Positions 18,056-26,291 of a stretch of DNA of 64,000 nucleotides are shown one piece after another. The stretch comes from Streptomyces griseorubiginosus (GTDB taxonomy: Bacteria; Actinomycetota; Actinomycetes; Streptomycetales; Streptomycetaceae): NCBI RefSeq assembly GCF_001514195.1, contig NZ_KQ948736.1, positions 749,328 through 813,327 of the forward strand. The letters run 5' to 3'. The position numbers and the translations under genes were made by a program. The notes beneath the pieces are model-generated. The model saw only the letters and a program-made list of their open reading frames with translations, did no database searches and was not told where the DNA came from. Every line of letters starts with the position of its first letter. Position 1 is the stretch's first letter.

Positions 18056-19342
18056 TCAGGTGCCGCACCGCCGGCTCACACCGCCGGTCTCGTCGCCCTT
18101 GAGGTAGATCGCGCTGACATAGCCCACCCCGCCCGCGCGCAACGGGAGCTCGACCCACTTGTCGCTCGTGTAGCCCTCGGCGGAGATGCGCTCGCCGGTC
18201 TTCCAGCAGTTCGCCGGGTAGGTCTCGTTCGGGTAGACCTTGCTGACCGGGTCGCAGCCCGTGATGCCCGCGCAGGCGCGGACGTTGGCCTCCGCCCACG
18301 CGGTGACGTTGGTCGTCCCGCCGCCTCCGCCGCCGTCGGTGGGCTGGAAGGTGACGTCGACCCAGTCGTTGTCCGTCATGCCGAGGCCGTCCCAGAACGT
18401 GCCGTCGGCCACGTCGATCCCGGCCGGGTTGGCGACCCGGCGGCCGAACTCGTCACGGCCCCCGTTGTAGCCGTTCTGGTAGGCCGCCTGGGCCTGCGGG
18501 GTGCCCTGCGGCAGGTCGTTCCACATCTGCCGCAGGCCCGAGGGGTTCCAGTAGTCGTCCTTGGTGTTCCAGGGGCCGACGTCCCAGACCGGGGCGGTCT
18601 CGCAGCGTCCGGTGCGGGCGTAGCACAGCCGCACCTGGTACTCGCGGCCTCCGTTGCTCGCCAGCATCCGCCGCGAGGGCAGGGCCACGAAGTGGTCGCG
18701 CGGCTGGATGACATGGCCGTTGGCCGTGGTCTGCCCGGTCAGACCCTCACGGGTGGCGAAGAGGCGGTACGTCACGGACGCCGCGGCACTCGCGCCGGCC
18801 GCGGCGCGGGCGGTGGACCGGGACGGGTCGGCGTGCACCCGGACGTCCGAGACGACCGGGGAGCCGCTCCGGTCGCCCAGGAGGGTGAGCCGCACCTGGA
18901 GGACGGACACGGCCTGGGACAGCCGCAGCCGGCCCCCCGCGTCGGGGGCGGTCCACTGGGTCCAGGTGCCGGGGTGGGCGCTGCCGCGGACCTCGGTGAG
19001 CACCTGGCTCCCCGACGGCACCTGCGCCTGGCGGCGGACGGTGAAGGAGTCGGTCTGCCGCCCCAGGCTCTGGACCGGCGCGGTGTACACGGCGTACGCC
19101 CGGCCGGGGGCGGAGGCGGTGCGGGCGCGGCGGTCGCCGATGGTGAGCCGGCCGTCGGCGCGGTGGCGGGTGTTGTGCTGGTCGGCCGAGGTACTGGCGA
19201 GGTCGACCCGCCAGTCGGCCGCCGGGCTCTGTGCGGCGGGTCTCTCCCCGCCGTCGGCGGCCGCGGCGGTGACGGGCGTCAGCCCGCCCACGGCGAGCAG
19301 GGCGCACAGCCCCTGTATCAGGCGTCGGGTGGTCGTTCGCAC
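18056..19342 (-). CDS. Secreted protein with C-terminal SH3-like module (peptidoglycan-associated)
   Basis: About 428 aa from the GTG at 19342, which has a GGGGGA site 8 bp upstream. Signal peptide: RRLIQGLCALLAVGGLTPVTAAAA. The large N-terminal part has beta-rich repeats (TWTQWTAPDAGGRLRLSQAVSVLQVRLTLLGD) and then a Trp/Asn-rich segment near VWDVGPWNTKDDYWNP. That segment is of the kind seen beside NlpC/P60 or M23 domains, but I see no catalytic triad. After a Gly6 linker comes an SH3-like module (VTAWAEANVRACAGITGC ... GYVSAIYLKGDE). It is almost identical to that of the divergent gene at 19505. Function is likely wall binding. Confidence 0.78.
   Translation of the reverse strand: MRTTTRRLIQGLCALLAVGGLTPVTAAAADGGERPAAQSPAADWRVDLASTSADQHNTRHRADGRLTIGDRRARTASAPGRAYAVYTAPVQSLGRQTDSFTVRRQAQVPSGSQVLTEVRGSAHPGTWTQWTAPDAGGRLRLSQAVSVLQVRLTLLGDRSGSPVVSDVRVHADPSRSTARAAAGASAAASVTYRLFATREGLTGQTTANGHVIQPRDHFVALPSRRMLASNGGREYQVRLCYARTGRCETAPVWDVGPWNTKDDYWNPSGLRQMWNDLPQGTPQAQAAYQNGYNGGRDEFGRRVANPAGIDVADGTFWDGLGMTDNDWVDVTFQPTDGGGGGGTTNVTAWAEANVRACAGITGCDPVSKVYPNETYPANCWKTGERISAEGYTSDKWVELPLRAGGVGYVSAIYLKGDETGGVSRRCGT
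18091..18307 (-). repeat. Inverted repeat, left copy (SH3-like module)
   Basis: The reverse complement matches 20037-20253 at 206 of 217 positions by my count (about 95%), with a central run of about 90 identical bases. It encodes the SH3-like module of the 18056 gene. Confidence 0.92.
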
Positions 19343-19420
19343 GGCGCATTCCCCCATCGGGCTCGGAAACCGTGTGGTTGTCCTGGAGAGCCCTATCGGC
19401 CGCACGAGCGCGCTGTCATT

Positions 19421-19434
19421 CCGGAACGTTCCGG
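19421..19434. promoter_or_regulatory. Perfect palindrome CCGGAACGTTCCGG in a divergent promoter
   Basis: The 14-bp palindrome lies in the 162-bp gap between the divergent secreted-protein genes (starts 19342 and 19505). A one-mismatch copy lies upstream of the M23 gene at 18020-18033. Confidence 0.5.
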
Positions 19435-19504
19435 GTGCCGCCGTGGCCTTCGGCGCGGATAGCTTCCGGGCCGTCCCCACAACGCATCACGGAGAGGAAG
19501 TCCC

Positions 19505-20284
19505 GTGCGACTGCATCCGCTCGCCGGACTCGTCGCGGCGGCCGCCGTGTTCCTGCCCCTGACGGCCGCGGCACCGGCCGTCGCCGCGCCGACCGCCGCG
19601 GCGGCGTTCGCCGCGTCCTGCCCCACCGCCGGCGTCGTCAGCCAGGGCTACAGCAGCGGCCACGACGGCGTCGACATCGCCAACGCCCTCGGAACGCCCA
19701 TCTACGCCGTCGGCGCCGGCGAGGTCATCGCCTCCGGCCCCGCCAGCGGCTACGGGCAGTGGATCCGCATCCTGCACGAAGACGGCACCGTGACCGAGTA
19801 CGGGCACATGTACCAGCGCGACGTCTCCGTCGGCCAGCGCGTCCAGGCCGGGCAGCGCATCGCTCTGATGGGCGCCGAGGGCGAGGCGACCGGGCCGCAC
19901 CTGCACCTGCGCGTCCGGGTCGGCACGTCCACCACGGTCCGCGGCATCGACCCGGTGCCGTACCTGCGCGACCGCGGGGTGAACCTGCCCTGCACGCCCG
20001 GCGGGGGCGGCGGAGGCGGTGGCGGCCAGACCACGGTCACCGCGTGGGCGGAGGCCAACGTCCGCGCCTGCGCCGGCGTCACCGGCTGCGACCCGGTCAG
20101 CAAGGTCTACCCGAACGAGACCTACCCGGCGAACTGCTGGAAGACCGGCGAGCGCATCTCCGCCGAGGGCTACACCAACGACAAGTGGGTGCAACTCCCG
20201 CTGCGCGCGGGCGGAGTGGGCTACGTCAGCGCGATCTACCTCAAGGGCGACGACAAGGGCAACGTCAGCACCGAGTGCCGCTGA
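19505..20284 (+). CDS. Secreted M23 peptidase with C-terminal SH3-like module
   Basis: A 259-aa protein from a GTG with GGAGAGGAAG upstream. The signal peptide ends near PAVAAPTA. The M23 domain has both metal motifs, HDGVDI (HxxxD) and HLHLRV (HxH), and a GHMYQRDVSVGQRVQAGQRIALMG segment, so it should be an active LytM-type zinc endopeptidase cutting peptidoglycan peptides. A Gly9 linker leads to the SH3-like module with four Cys. The module DNA is a near copy of that in the divergent 18056 gene. It probably acts on the cell's own wall, with or against the kinase system upstream. Confidence 0.92.
   Translation: MRLHPLAGLVAAAAVFLPLTAAAPAVAAPTAAAAFAASCPTAGVVSQGYSSGHDGVDIANALGTPIYAVGAGEVIASGPASGYGQWIRILHEDGTVTEYGHMYQRDVSVGQRVQAGQRIALMGAEGEATGPHLHLRVRVGTSTTVRGIDPVPYLRDRGVNLPCTPGGGGGGGGGQTTVTAWAEANVRACAGVTGCDPVSKVYPNETYPANCWKTGERISAEGYTNDKWVQLPLRAGGVGYVSAIYLKGDDKGNVSTECR
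20037..20253 (+). repeat. Inverted repeat, right copy (SH3-like module)
   Basis: Partner of 18091-18307. The copies face each other across about 1.7 kb that includes the divergent promoters of both genes. Most differences fall in third codon positions, but several are amino-acid changes, for example V/I and NDKWVQ/SDKWVE. Confidence 0.92.
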
Positions 20285-20373
20285 CCGGCCCGCCGCCGCC
20301 GTATCCGTTCTCCGCTTCCTGCCCTCGCCGCGTCCCGCGGTGCGGGCCCCACACCCGACCGAAAGGCACATCC

Positions 20374-20820
20374 ATGGCCCTCGTCACGCTCGGCCGCCTC
20401 GCGGCGCTCGGCACCACCGCCACCGCGCTCGCGCTGCTGCCGCTGTCCTCGGCCTCGGCCCAGGACGACATCAACACCTTCAAGAACCAGGCCACCAACC
20501 GCTGCATCGACGACACCAGCAACGGCTTCCGCACCTGGGACTGCAACGGCTCCGGTGCCCAGCAGTGGATCGTGCACCGCTGGAACGACGGCACGGTCCA
20601 GCTGAGAAGCAACAACACCAACCGGTGCATGTACGACAGCGACCAGGGCTTCAAGACCCTGCCCTGTGACTCCACCCCGAACCAGAGCTGGTACGTCAAG
20701 AAGTGGGCCGACAACACGATCGAGCTCAAGAACCAGGCGACGAGCCGCTGCATCGACGACAGCAGCAACGGCTTCCGCACCCACACGTGCAACGCCGGCA
20801 CGAACCAGAGCTGGTTCTGA
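20374..20820 (+). CDS. Secreted RICIN-type beta-trefoil lectin
   Basis: A 148-aa protein with a signal peptide (ALVTLGRLAALGTTATALALLPLSSASA) and nothing else but one RICIN domain. Three repeats each carry an NxxTxRCIDD or CMYDS start, a G-F-x-T-x-x-C turn and a QxW-like end (AQQW, NQSW, NQSW). It lacks an enzyme, so it is a free sugar-binding protein, perhaps wall- or glycan-bound. It has its own GAAAGG site, 89 bp after the M23 gene, and may be co-transcribed with it. Confidence 0.9.
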   Translation: MALVTLGRLAALGTTATALALLPLSSASAQDDINTFKNQATNRCIDDTSNGFRTWDCNGSGAQQWIVHRWNDGTVQLRSNNTNRCMYDSDQGFKTLPCDSTPNQSWYVKKWADNTIELKNQATSRCIDDSSNGFRTHTCNAGTNQSWF

Positions 20821-20851
20821 CCCCAGGGCCGGTACTGACGGTCGCCTCAGG

Positions 20852-20909
20852 GCGTCCACTCGAGGCGTCCACTAGGGGCGTCCACTAGGGGCGTCCACTA
20901 GGGGCGTCC
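20852..20909. repeat. 13-bp tandem array (GCGTCCACTAGGG)
   Basis: Copies start at 20852, 20865, 20878, 20891 and, partly, 20904. The array is in the gap between the convergent RICIN and NIS synthetase genes. Confidence 0.92.
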
Positions 20910-20975
20910 GCCGCGGACAGGATCCGTGGCGGGCGCCCCGCCCGCGTCGGCGGCCACCCGCACCGAGCCGTTCGC

Positions 20976-22520
20976 TCAGGTCTCGGACAGCGGATTGGGC
21001 AGGGGCAGATAGCGGGCGTCGGCGCCGTCCGCGCCGGTCCAGCGCAGCAGCAGGTTGGTCTTGCCGGGCAGGGTCGGCGAGACGAGCAGGGCCCCGATCT
21101 CCGGGAGGTCGTGGCGGGCGAGTTCGCGGCGGGCGGCGGGCCAGGGGTCGAAGCCGGGCCGGCGTTCGGCGAGGGCCACGGCGATCTCCCACAGGTGGTT
21201 CACGACCAGGCAGTACACCAGCCGCTCCCAGCCGTCCGCGCGCTCCACATCGGTCAGGAGCTTCACGCCCTCGGCGTCCCGGAACAGCGCCTGCACGGGT
21301 GTGCCGTCGTCGGCCACGGCCACCAGGGTGTTCTGGAGGTGTGCCTCGAGCACGACTCCGTGGTCGGCGAAGGCCGCGAGGACGGGCGGTACGACCGCGC
21401 GCAGATACGCCTCCCACCAGGCGGCCGGGTCCTCGATGCCGTCGAGCGGGTTGCCCTCGAAGCCCTCCACCAGGGCGGCGGCCAGCAGCGGGGTCGCGCC
21501 GGGCCGCACATGGCCGGCCAGGCCGTCGCGGACCAGGACGGCGAGTTCCTCGAAGGCGAAGTCGGCGGTGCGGTAGCCGCGGTCGCTCAGCCAGGCGGCG
21601 GAACGGGGGCTCCCGGAGGAGCCGGGGCCCGAGGAGCCGGGGCCCGAGGCGCGGGGGCCCTGGGCGAAGGCCCGCACCACCGCTTCATCCGTACGGCGTA
21701 GTTTGAGCAGGTCGTGTCGCCAGAGTCGGCGGATGTCGTTCGTGATGCGCACGTCCAGGCTGAACTTCAGGAAGAGGTCGTTCGCGGGGGCGTACACCGT
21801 ACGGATCGCGGCCGTCGGCCAGACGTCGAAGCCCGTCGTGCCGAGCCGGATCAGGCGGCCGTCCGCGAAGGCGTCTGCGCAGCCCACGAGGTCCAGCTGC
21901 CAGGGGTGGGCCGGGAGCAGCCGGTAGCCGGGCGGGGCCTCGCCGAGCGCGTCGAGGGCCGCGGTGTCGCCCTCCTCGACGACGGCGTCCTCGCGCAGAC
22001 CGAGCAGGACCAGGGGGAACCGGGCGTGCGCCTCGGGGGCGTACGGCAGCCAGGCGGCGACGGGGCCACCGCCGCGGGCCTTGGGAGCGGGGTGGTGGGG
22101 GTGGCCGGTGACGAGGCACTGCTCGGAACGCAGGTACGGGTCACGGGGCGCCGTCGCCCGGTCCCTGGCCGTGAGCAGGGCGGCCACCGCGTCCCGGCTG
22201 TCGATCATCTCGGCGGGCAGGTCGTGGTTGGGCAGTCCGGTGTGCCGGGTCAGTTCCTCGGCGACGAGCTTGACGAGTTCGGCGTGGTTCACCCGCCGCC
22301 AGCCGCCCGCCACCCGCACCTCGGGCTCGGCGGGCCGCCGCTCGCCGCGCACCCGGAGCAGCCGCCCGTCGGGGAGCCAGTACACCGGGCGGTCGCCGGG
22401 TTCCGGGAGCCGTTCGGCCACCTCGCGCAGCAGACAGTTGAGCAGGGGCGCCGCCGCGTACGCGTCGGCACGGTGTGCGACGGCGTCGGCCGGCGGGGGC
22501 AGGAGGTCCACGCGTTCCAC
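20976..22520 (-). CDS. IucA/IucC-family NIS siderophore synthetase
   Basis: A 514-aa NRPS-independent siderophore synthetase. It has the N-terminal palm LVTGHPHHPAPKARGG, the LLPAHPWQLD motif, the nucleotide-site LKFSLDVRITNDIRRLWRHD and the EAHLQNTLV catalytic-base region, ending with LLRWTG. It would join a carboxylate (citrate or a succinyl derivative) to an amine or alcohol with ATP. It is divergent from a second, distinct synthetase at 22613. A short SGPGSSGPGSSG repeat sits near residue 290. The start GTG at 22520 has a weak ribosome site. No amine-forming decarboxylase, monooxygenase or transporter is next to it. Confidence 0.92.
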   Translation of the reverse strand: MERVDLLPPPADAVAHRADAYAAAPLLNCLLREVAERLPEPGDRPVYWLPDGRLLRVRGERRPAEPEVRVAGGWRRVNHAELVKLVAEELTRHTGLPNHDLPAEMIDSRDAVAALLTARDRATAPRDPYLRSEQCLVTGHPHHPAPKARGGGPVAAWLPYAPEAHARFPLVLLGLREDAVVEEGDTAALDALGEAPPGYRLLPAHPWQLDLVGCADAFADGRLIRLGTTGFDVWPTAAIRTVYAPANDLFLKFSLDVRITNDIRRLWRHDLLKLRRTDEAVVRAFAQGPRASGPGSSGPGSSGSPRSAAWLSDRGYRTADFAFEELAVLVRDGLAGHVRPGATPLLAAALVEGFEGNPLDGIEDPAAWWEAYLRAVVPPVLAAFADHGVVLEAHLQNTLVAVADDGTPVQALFRDAEGVKLLTDVERADGWERLVYCLVVNHLWEIAVALAERRPGFDPWPAARRELARHDLPEIGALLVSPTLPGKTNLLLRWTGADGADARYLPLPNPLSET

Positions 22521-22612
22521 TCGTTCTCTACGGTTGATCTGGGGCGATGACGATCAGTATGTCTGCCGTCATTCCTCCACCGTGACACCAGTCGCTCCCG
22601 AGGAGTCCCCCT

Positions 22613-24097
22613 GTGCACCGTCCCCGCGCCACCGAGGCCGAGTTCGCCGACGAGCTGGCCGTCGTACGCCCCGACCTCGCGGCGCGGTACGCGGCCGAGC
22701 TGCCCGGCGCTCGGGCGGCCGTGCTGTCCCGGCTGTGGCGTGGGCTCACGCACGAGCCGCTGCCCTGGGTGGTGGCGCGGGAGGCGGGCCGGGAGGGTCT
22801 CACCCTGCGTCTCGCGGACGGCCGCCGGCTGCACGGCCCGCACCCGGACCCGTACGCCACCGCGGCCCAGGTCACGGTCGTACGGCTGGACGGGACCCCG
22901 TACGACCGTCCCGCGCACCTGATGACCGGGCTCGGTGTGCCGCACGGCACCGAGTTCGCGGCCGAACTCGACGACAGCGTGGCCTCGTTGGCGCTGTCCA
23001 GGGCGACTCAGGAGCCCCGCCCGACCACGTGGCCGGTGCACGACTGGGAGTGGGAGCAGCGGGTCGTCGACGGTCACCCCTTCCACCCCAACTGCCGTTC
23101 CCGGCCCGGCTTCTCGGTGGCCGAGCAGCTGGCCTACGGGCCCGAGCACCGGCCCGTGGTGCGGCTGGGTCTGGTGCCGGTCCCGGCGGCCGAGTGCCTG
23201 GTGACCGGGGAGTGGCCCGAGGACCTGCGGGACGGGGAGCGGCTGTTGCTGCCGGTGCATCCCTGGCAGGCGGAGCACGTGCTGAAGCGGTCCGCCTCCG
23301 AGGGCCTCGACGCCCATCCGCTGATGTCCCTGCGCACCCTCGCCGTGACCGGCGAACGGCACGTCAAGACGGCTCTGAGCGCCCGTCTCACGTCCTCGGT
23401 GCGGGACATCTCCGTGTACTCGATCGGTGTGTCCGCCACGCTCTCCGGGTTCGCGGAGACACTGGCCGACCGGATGGACGGACTGCTGCACTTCACCCGC
23501 ACCCTGGGGGCCGCCACCGCCAACTCCCCTGATCTCGCGGCCGTGTTGCGCGAGTCCCCGCAGGTCCACGGCGACCGGGTGCTGCCCGTGGCCGCCCTCG
23601 CCACCACCGACCTGCCCCACTCTGCCGCCTGGCTCGCGGAGTTCGCCCGGCTCGCCCTCACGGTCGGCCTGCGGCTGCTGGAGCTGGGGGTCGCCCTGGA
23701 GGCGCACGGCCAGAACCTCCTCGTCGTGCTGGACCAGGAAGGCGCGCCCGTGCGGCTGGTCTACCGGGACCTCGCCGACATCCGGATCAGCCCGGCCCGG
23801 CTGGCCCGGCACGGCATCCCGGTGCCCGAGCTGTCCGGACGGGTCGTCACGGACGACGTGACCACCCTGCGGCGCAAGCTGTTCGGCTCCCTGGTGGCGG
23901 GCGCCCTCGCGGGGACGGCGGGTTCGGCGGCCGCGTTGCGCGGGGCGCTGGAGAGTGCCGTACGGGATCTGCCGCGCACGCCCGATCTGATCGCGCTGCT
24001 CGAACAGCCGCTGCCCGCCAAGGCGTTGACGCTGATGCGGCTCTCGCCGGGGACGCCGGGCGACCAGTGGACACAGCTGCCCAACCCCCTGCGGTGA
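22613..24097 (+). CDS. IucA/IucC-family NIS siderophore synthetase
   Basis: A 494-aa paralogue of the divergent gene. Motifs: DGHPFHPNCRSRPG, LLPVHPWQAEH, VKTALSARLTSSVRDISVYSIG (ATP site) and ALEAHGQNLLVVLD with VYRDLADIRIS. The GTG start has AGGAGT upstream. It differs greatly from its neighbour, so the two probably catalyse successive condensations, or condensations of different substrate types. The shared 92-bp promoter region (22521-22612) shows no sequence I recognise as a DmdR/IdeR iron box. Confidence 0.92.
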   Translation: MHRPRATEAEFADELAVVRPDLAARYAAELPGARAAVLSRLWRGLTHEPLPWVVAREAGREGLTLRLADGRRLHGPHPDPYATAAQVTVVRLDGTPYDRPAHLMTGLGVPHGTEFAAELDDSVASLALSRATQEPRPTTWPVHDWEWEQRVVDGHPFHPNCRSRPGFSVAEQLAYGPEHRPVVRLGLVPVPAAECLVTGEWPEDLRDGERLLLPVHPWQAEHVLKRSASEGLDAHPLMSLRTLAVTGERHVKTALSARLTSSVRDISVYSIGVSATLSGFAETLADRMDGLLHFTRTLGAATANSPDLAAVLRESPQVHGDRVLPVAALATTDLPHSAAWLAEFARLALTVGLRLLELGVALEAHGQNLLVVLDQEGAPVRLVYRDLADIRISPARLARHGIPVPELSGRVVTDDVTTLRRKLFGSLVAGALAGTAGSAAALRGALESAVRDLPRTPDLIALLEQPLPAKALTLMRLSPGTPGDQWTQLPNPLR

Positions 24098-24142
24098 GCG
24101 GCCGTTTTGGAGCGTGGCGCACCTGATCAATAGGATCCGGCG

Positions 24143-25408
24143 ATGATCACAAGAAAACGGCTGGCGGCGGGAGTGGGTGCCCTGCTCGCCGCTCTGACGG
24201 CCGGGATCGCCTTCCCGGTCGCGGCGGCCGCCGGTGAACCCGTGGGCGGCAGCACACCGCAGGTCGATCTCGTCCTCGACGTCAGCGGCTCGATGCGGAC
24301 GGCGGACATCGACGGCGGCACCCGGATGGCGGCGGCGAAGCGGGCGTTCAACGAGGTGCTGGACGCCACGCCCGAGGAGGTCCAGCTCGGCATCCGGACG
24401 CTCGGCGCCGACTACCCGGGCAACGACCGCAAGACGGGCTGCAAGGACACCGCGCAGCTCTACCCGGTCAGCACCCTGGACCGCACCGAGGCCAAGACGG
24501 CGGTGGCGACCCTCTCCCCCACCGGCTGGACCCCGATCGGGCCCGCGCTGCTCAAGGCGGCCGGTGACTTCGCCGCGGGCGACGGCTCGAAGCGGATCGT
24601 GCTGATCACCGACGGCGAGGACACCTGCGCCCCGCTCGACCCGTGCGAGGTGGCCCGGGAGATCTCCGCCAAGGGCGTCGGACTGACCATCGACACCCTC
24701 GGCCTGGTCCCCAGCACCAAGCTGAGCAAGCAGCTCAGCTGTATCGCCGAGGCGACCGGCGGCACCTACACCTCGGTCGAGCACACCGACGAACTCACCG
24801 ACAAGGTCAACCAGTTGGTGGACCGTGCGGCCGACCCGGTGGTGACGCCGGTGGCCACCGAGGGCACCGACACATGTTCCACAGCGCCGACGCTGAAGTC
24901 CGGTCTCTACACCGACCGCGAGGAGTTCACCCAGCAGCGCTGGTACCGGGTCGACGTCAAGCCGGGCCAGGAGCTGCGGACTTCGGTGAGCGTGGCGGCC
25001 GACCGGGCCGTGAACCCCTCCTACGGGGTGCTGCTGCGGGCGGTGACCGTGCACGGCCGGGAGATCGTGCGCGGCGAGGCGGCGGGCAACGGCCGTACCG
25101 ACGTGATCTCGTCGGGCCTGCGCTACCCGAAGCCGGAGAGCGACGAGGACGACGCCCCGGCCGAGACCGTGTGCCTCCAGGTCACCAACTCCTTCTCGGC
25201 GGGAACCGGGGTGAAGACCACTCCGGGTCTGCCGCTGGAGCTGACCGTGGACGTCGTGGACGGGCCGTCCAAGGCGAGCGACGTGGCCTCCTTCGGGCTC
25301 GGGCGCGGCTGGTGGCTGCTCGGTGTGCTGATCCTCGCCGGTTTCGTCGCCGGTCTGTTGTGGGGCTGGGTGTCGCGCTGGCGGGTCGCGGTCTGGAGGA
25401 CCAACTGA
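24143..25408 (+). CDS. Secreted/membrane-anchored VWA-domain protein
   Basis: A 421-aa protein. The signal peptide ends near VAAAAGEP. The VWA domain (about 38-225) has an intact MIDAS: DVSGS, the Thr in GWTPIGPAL and Asp in LITDGEDTC. The region 230-385 is a beta-rich domain that starts DTCSTAPTLKSGLYTDREEFTQQRWYRVDVKPGQ, like domains in other actinobacterial VWA proteins. A C-terminal helix (WWLLGVLILAGFVAGLLWGWV) anchors it with a short cytoplasmic tail. It is likely a metal-dependent adhesion or scaffold protein. Its stop overlaps the next gene by one base (TGATG). Confidence 0.87.
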   Translation: MITRKRLAAGVGALLAALTAGIAFPVAAAAGEPVGGSTPQVDLVLDVSGSMRTADIDGGTRMAAAKRAFNEVLDATPEEVQLGIRTLGADYPGNDRKTGCKDTAQLYPVSTLDRTEAKTAVATLSPTGWTPIGPALLKAAGDFAAGDGSKRIVLITDGEDTCAPLDPCEVAREISAKGVGLTIDTLGLVPSTKLSKQLSCIAEATGGTYTSVEHTDELTDKVNQLVDRAADPVVTPVATEGTDTCSTAPTLKSGLYTDREEFTQQRWYRVDVKPGQELRTSVSVAADRAVNPSYGVLLRAVTVHGREIVRGEAAGNGRTDVISSGLRYPKPESDEDDAPAETVCLQVTNSFSAGTGVKTTPGLPLELTVDVVDGPSKASDVASFGLGRGWWLLGVLILAGFVAGLLWGWVSRWRVAVWRTN

Positions 25409-26232
25409 TGCGGATCACACGTGTGTTGAGCGCTTCCCTGCTCATGCTCGGGCTGGCCGTCGCACCGGCCGCGGCGGACTCCTCGCCGACCCCGACGGAT
25501 TCGGCCTCGGCGGACGGTGACGCCCCCACCCGGGCGGGCACGTCCTTCCGCACGGCGACCGAGATCGAGCAGGGCCAGACGGCCACGGCGAGCGGCTCCA
25601 CGGGCGACTATCTGTACTGGTCGTTCCCGGCGGACTCCGGTCAACGGCCCACCGTGAAGGCGACGGTGAAGCTGCCGCAGACGCACGCCACCGAGACCTG
25701 GCAGATCGACGTGTACGACGGTCTGCGGCGCCGCCAGTCCTGCCAGTACGGCTCCCAGACGCGGACCGCCGCGGCGGGCGTGGCCGACGTGGAGCTGGCC
25801 TGCACCCTGCGCACGGTCCGGGCCTGGTCCGAGGCCTGGGCCAACGACCCGCTGCCGGGCACGTACTACCTCCGGCTCACGGCCGTCGGGGTCGGCACGG
25901 CCGACCTGGGTCTGCCGGTCAGCACCGAGGTGCGGGTCGACTCCAAGGACATCGGCGGTTCGGCCGCGGTGGACGGCTCGATGGCCGAGCCGCTGGTGCC
26001 GGGCATCGCGGTGAAGTCCGAGGCGGACGAGGATAGTTCGAGGGATGCCTCGAAGGACGACTCCCCCGTGCTGTCCGCGATCGAGCCCGAGGACGGCTGG
26101 TCCTCCGGCTGGTGGTCCGACCGGTGGGTGTGGACGGCGATCGGCGGGGCGCTGGCCGCACTCGCGGGTGTCGGCGGCTACGCGCTGACCCGCGGGTCGG
26201 GACGGCCGTCCCGGGTGCCGCCGGGGGCCTGA
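25408..26232 (+). CDS. Membrane-anchored exported protein, partner of the VWA protein
   Basis: A 274-aa protein with a signal peptide (LSASLLMLGLAVAPAAA). The beta-sandwich region GTSFRTATEIEQGQTATASGSTGDYLYWSFPADSGQRPTV resembles the second domain of the upstream VWA protein. An acidic linker (EADEDSSRDASKDDS) leads to a C-terminal membrane helix (WVWTAIGGALAALAGVGGYAL). It overlaps the VWA gene by one base and has the same topology, so the two probably form one complex on the outer face of the membrane. The cellular role is unknown. Confidence 0.82.
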   Translation: MRITRVLSASLLMLGLAVAPAAADSSPTPTDSASADGDAPTRAGTSFRTATEIEQGQTATASGSTGDYLYWSFPADSGQRPTVKATVKLPQTHATETWQIDVYDGLRRRQSCQYGSQTRTAAAGVADVELACTLRTVRAWSEAWANDPLPGTYYLRLTAVGVGTADLGLPVSTEVRVDSKDIGGSAAVDGSMAEPLVPGIAVKSEADEDSSRDASKDDSPVLSAIEPEDGWSSGWWSDRWVWTAIGGALAALAGVGGYALTRGSGRPSRVPPGA

Positions 26233-26259
26233 CGGCACCGGCAGCACGGCACGCTCTCA

Positions 26260-26285
26260 AGAAGGCCCGCTCCGGCGGGCCTTCT
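26260..26285. terminator. Rho-independent-type hairpin between convergent genes
   Basis: GAAGGCCCGC, TCCG loop, then GCGGGCCTTC: a perfect 10-bp stem (11 with the outer A-T). It follows the VWA operon and precedes the end of the HxlR gene, so it can serve both strands. Confidence 0.85.
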
Positions 26286-26291
26286 GCTTGT

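Noticed and set aside
18056..19342. Peptidase activity for the 18056 secreted protein
   Set aside because: I could not find M23 HxxxD/HxH or NlpC/P60 Cys-His motifs in it; only the SH3-like module is supported.
22521..22612. Iron-box search between the NIS synthetases
   Set aside because: No TTAGGTTAGGCTAACCTAA-like palindrome was found by eye; iron control is not claimed.
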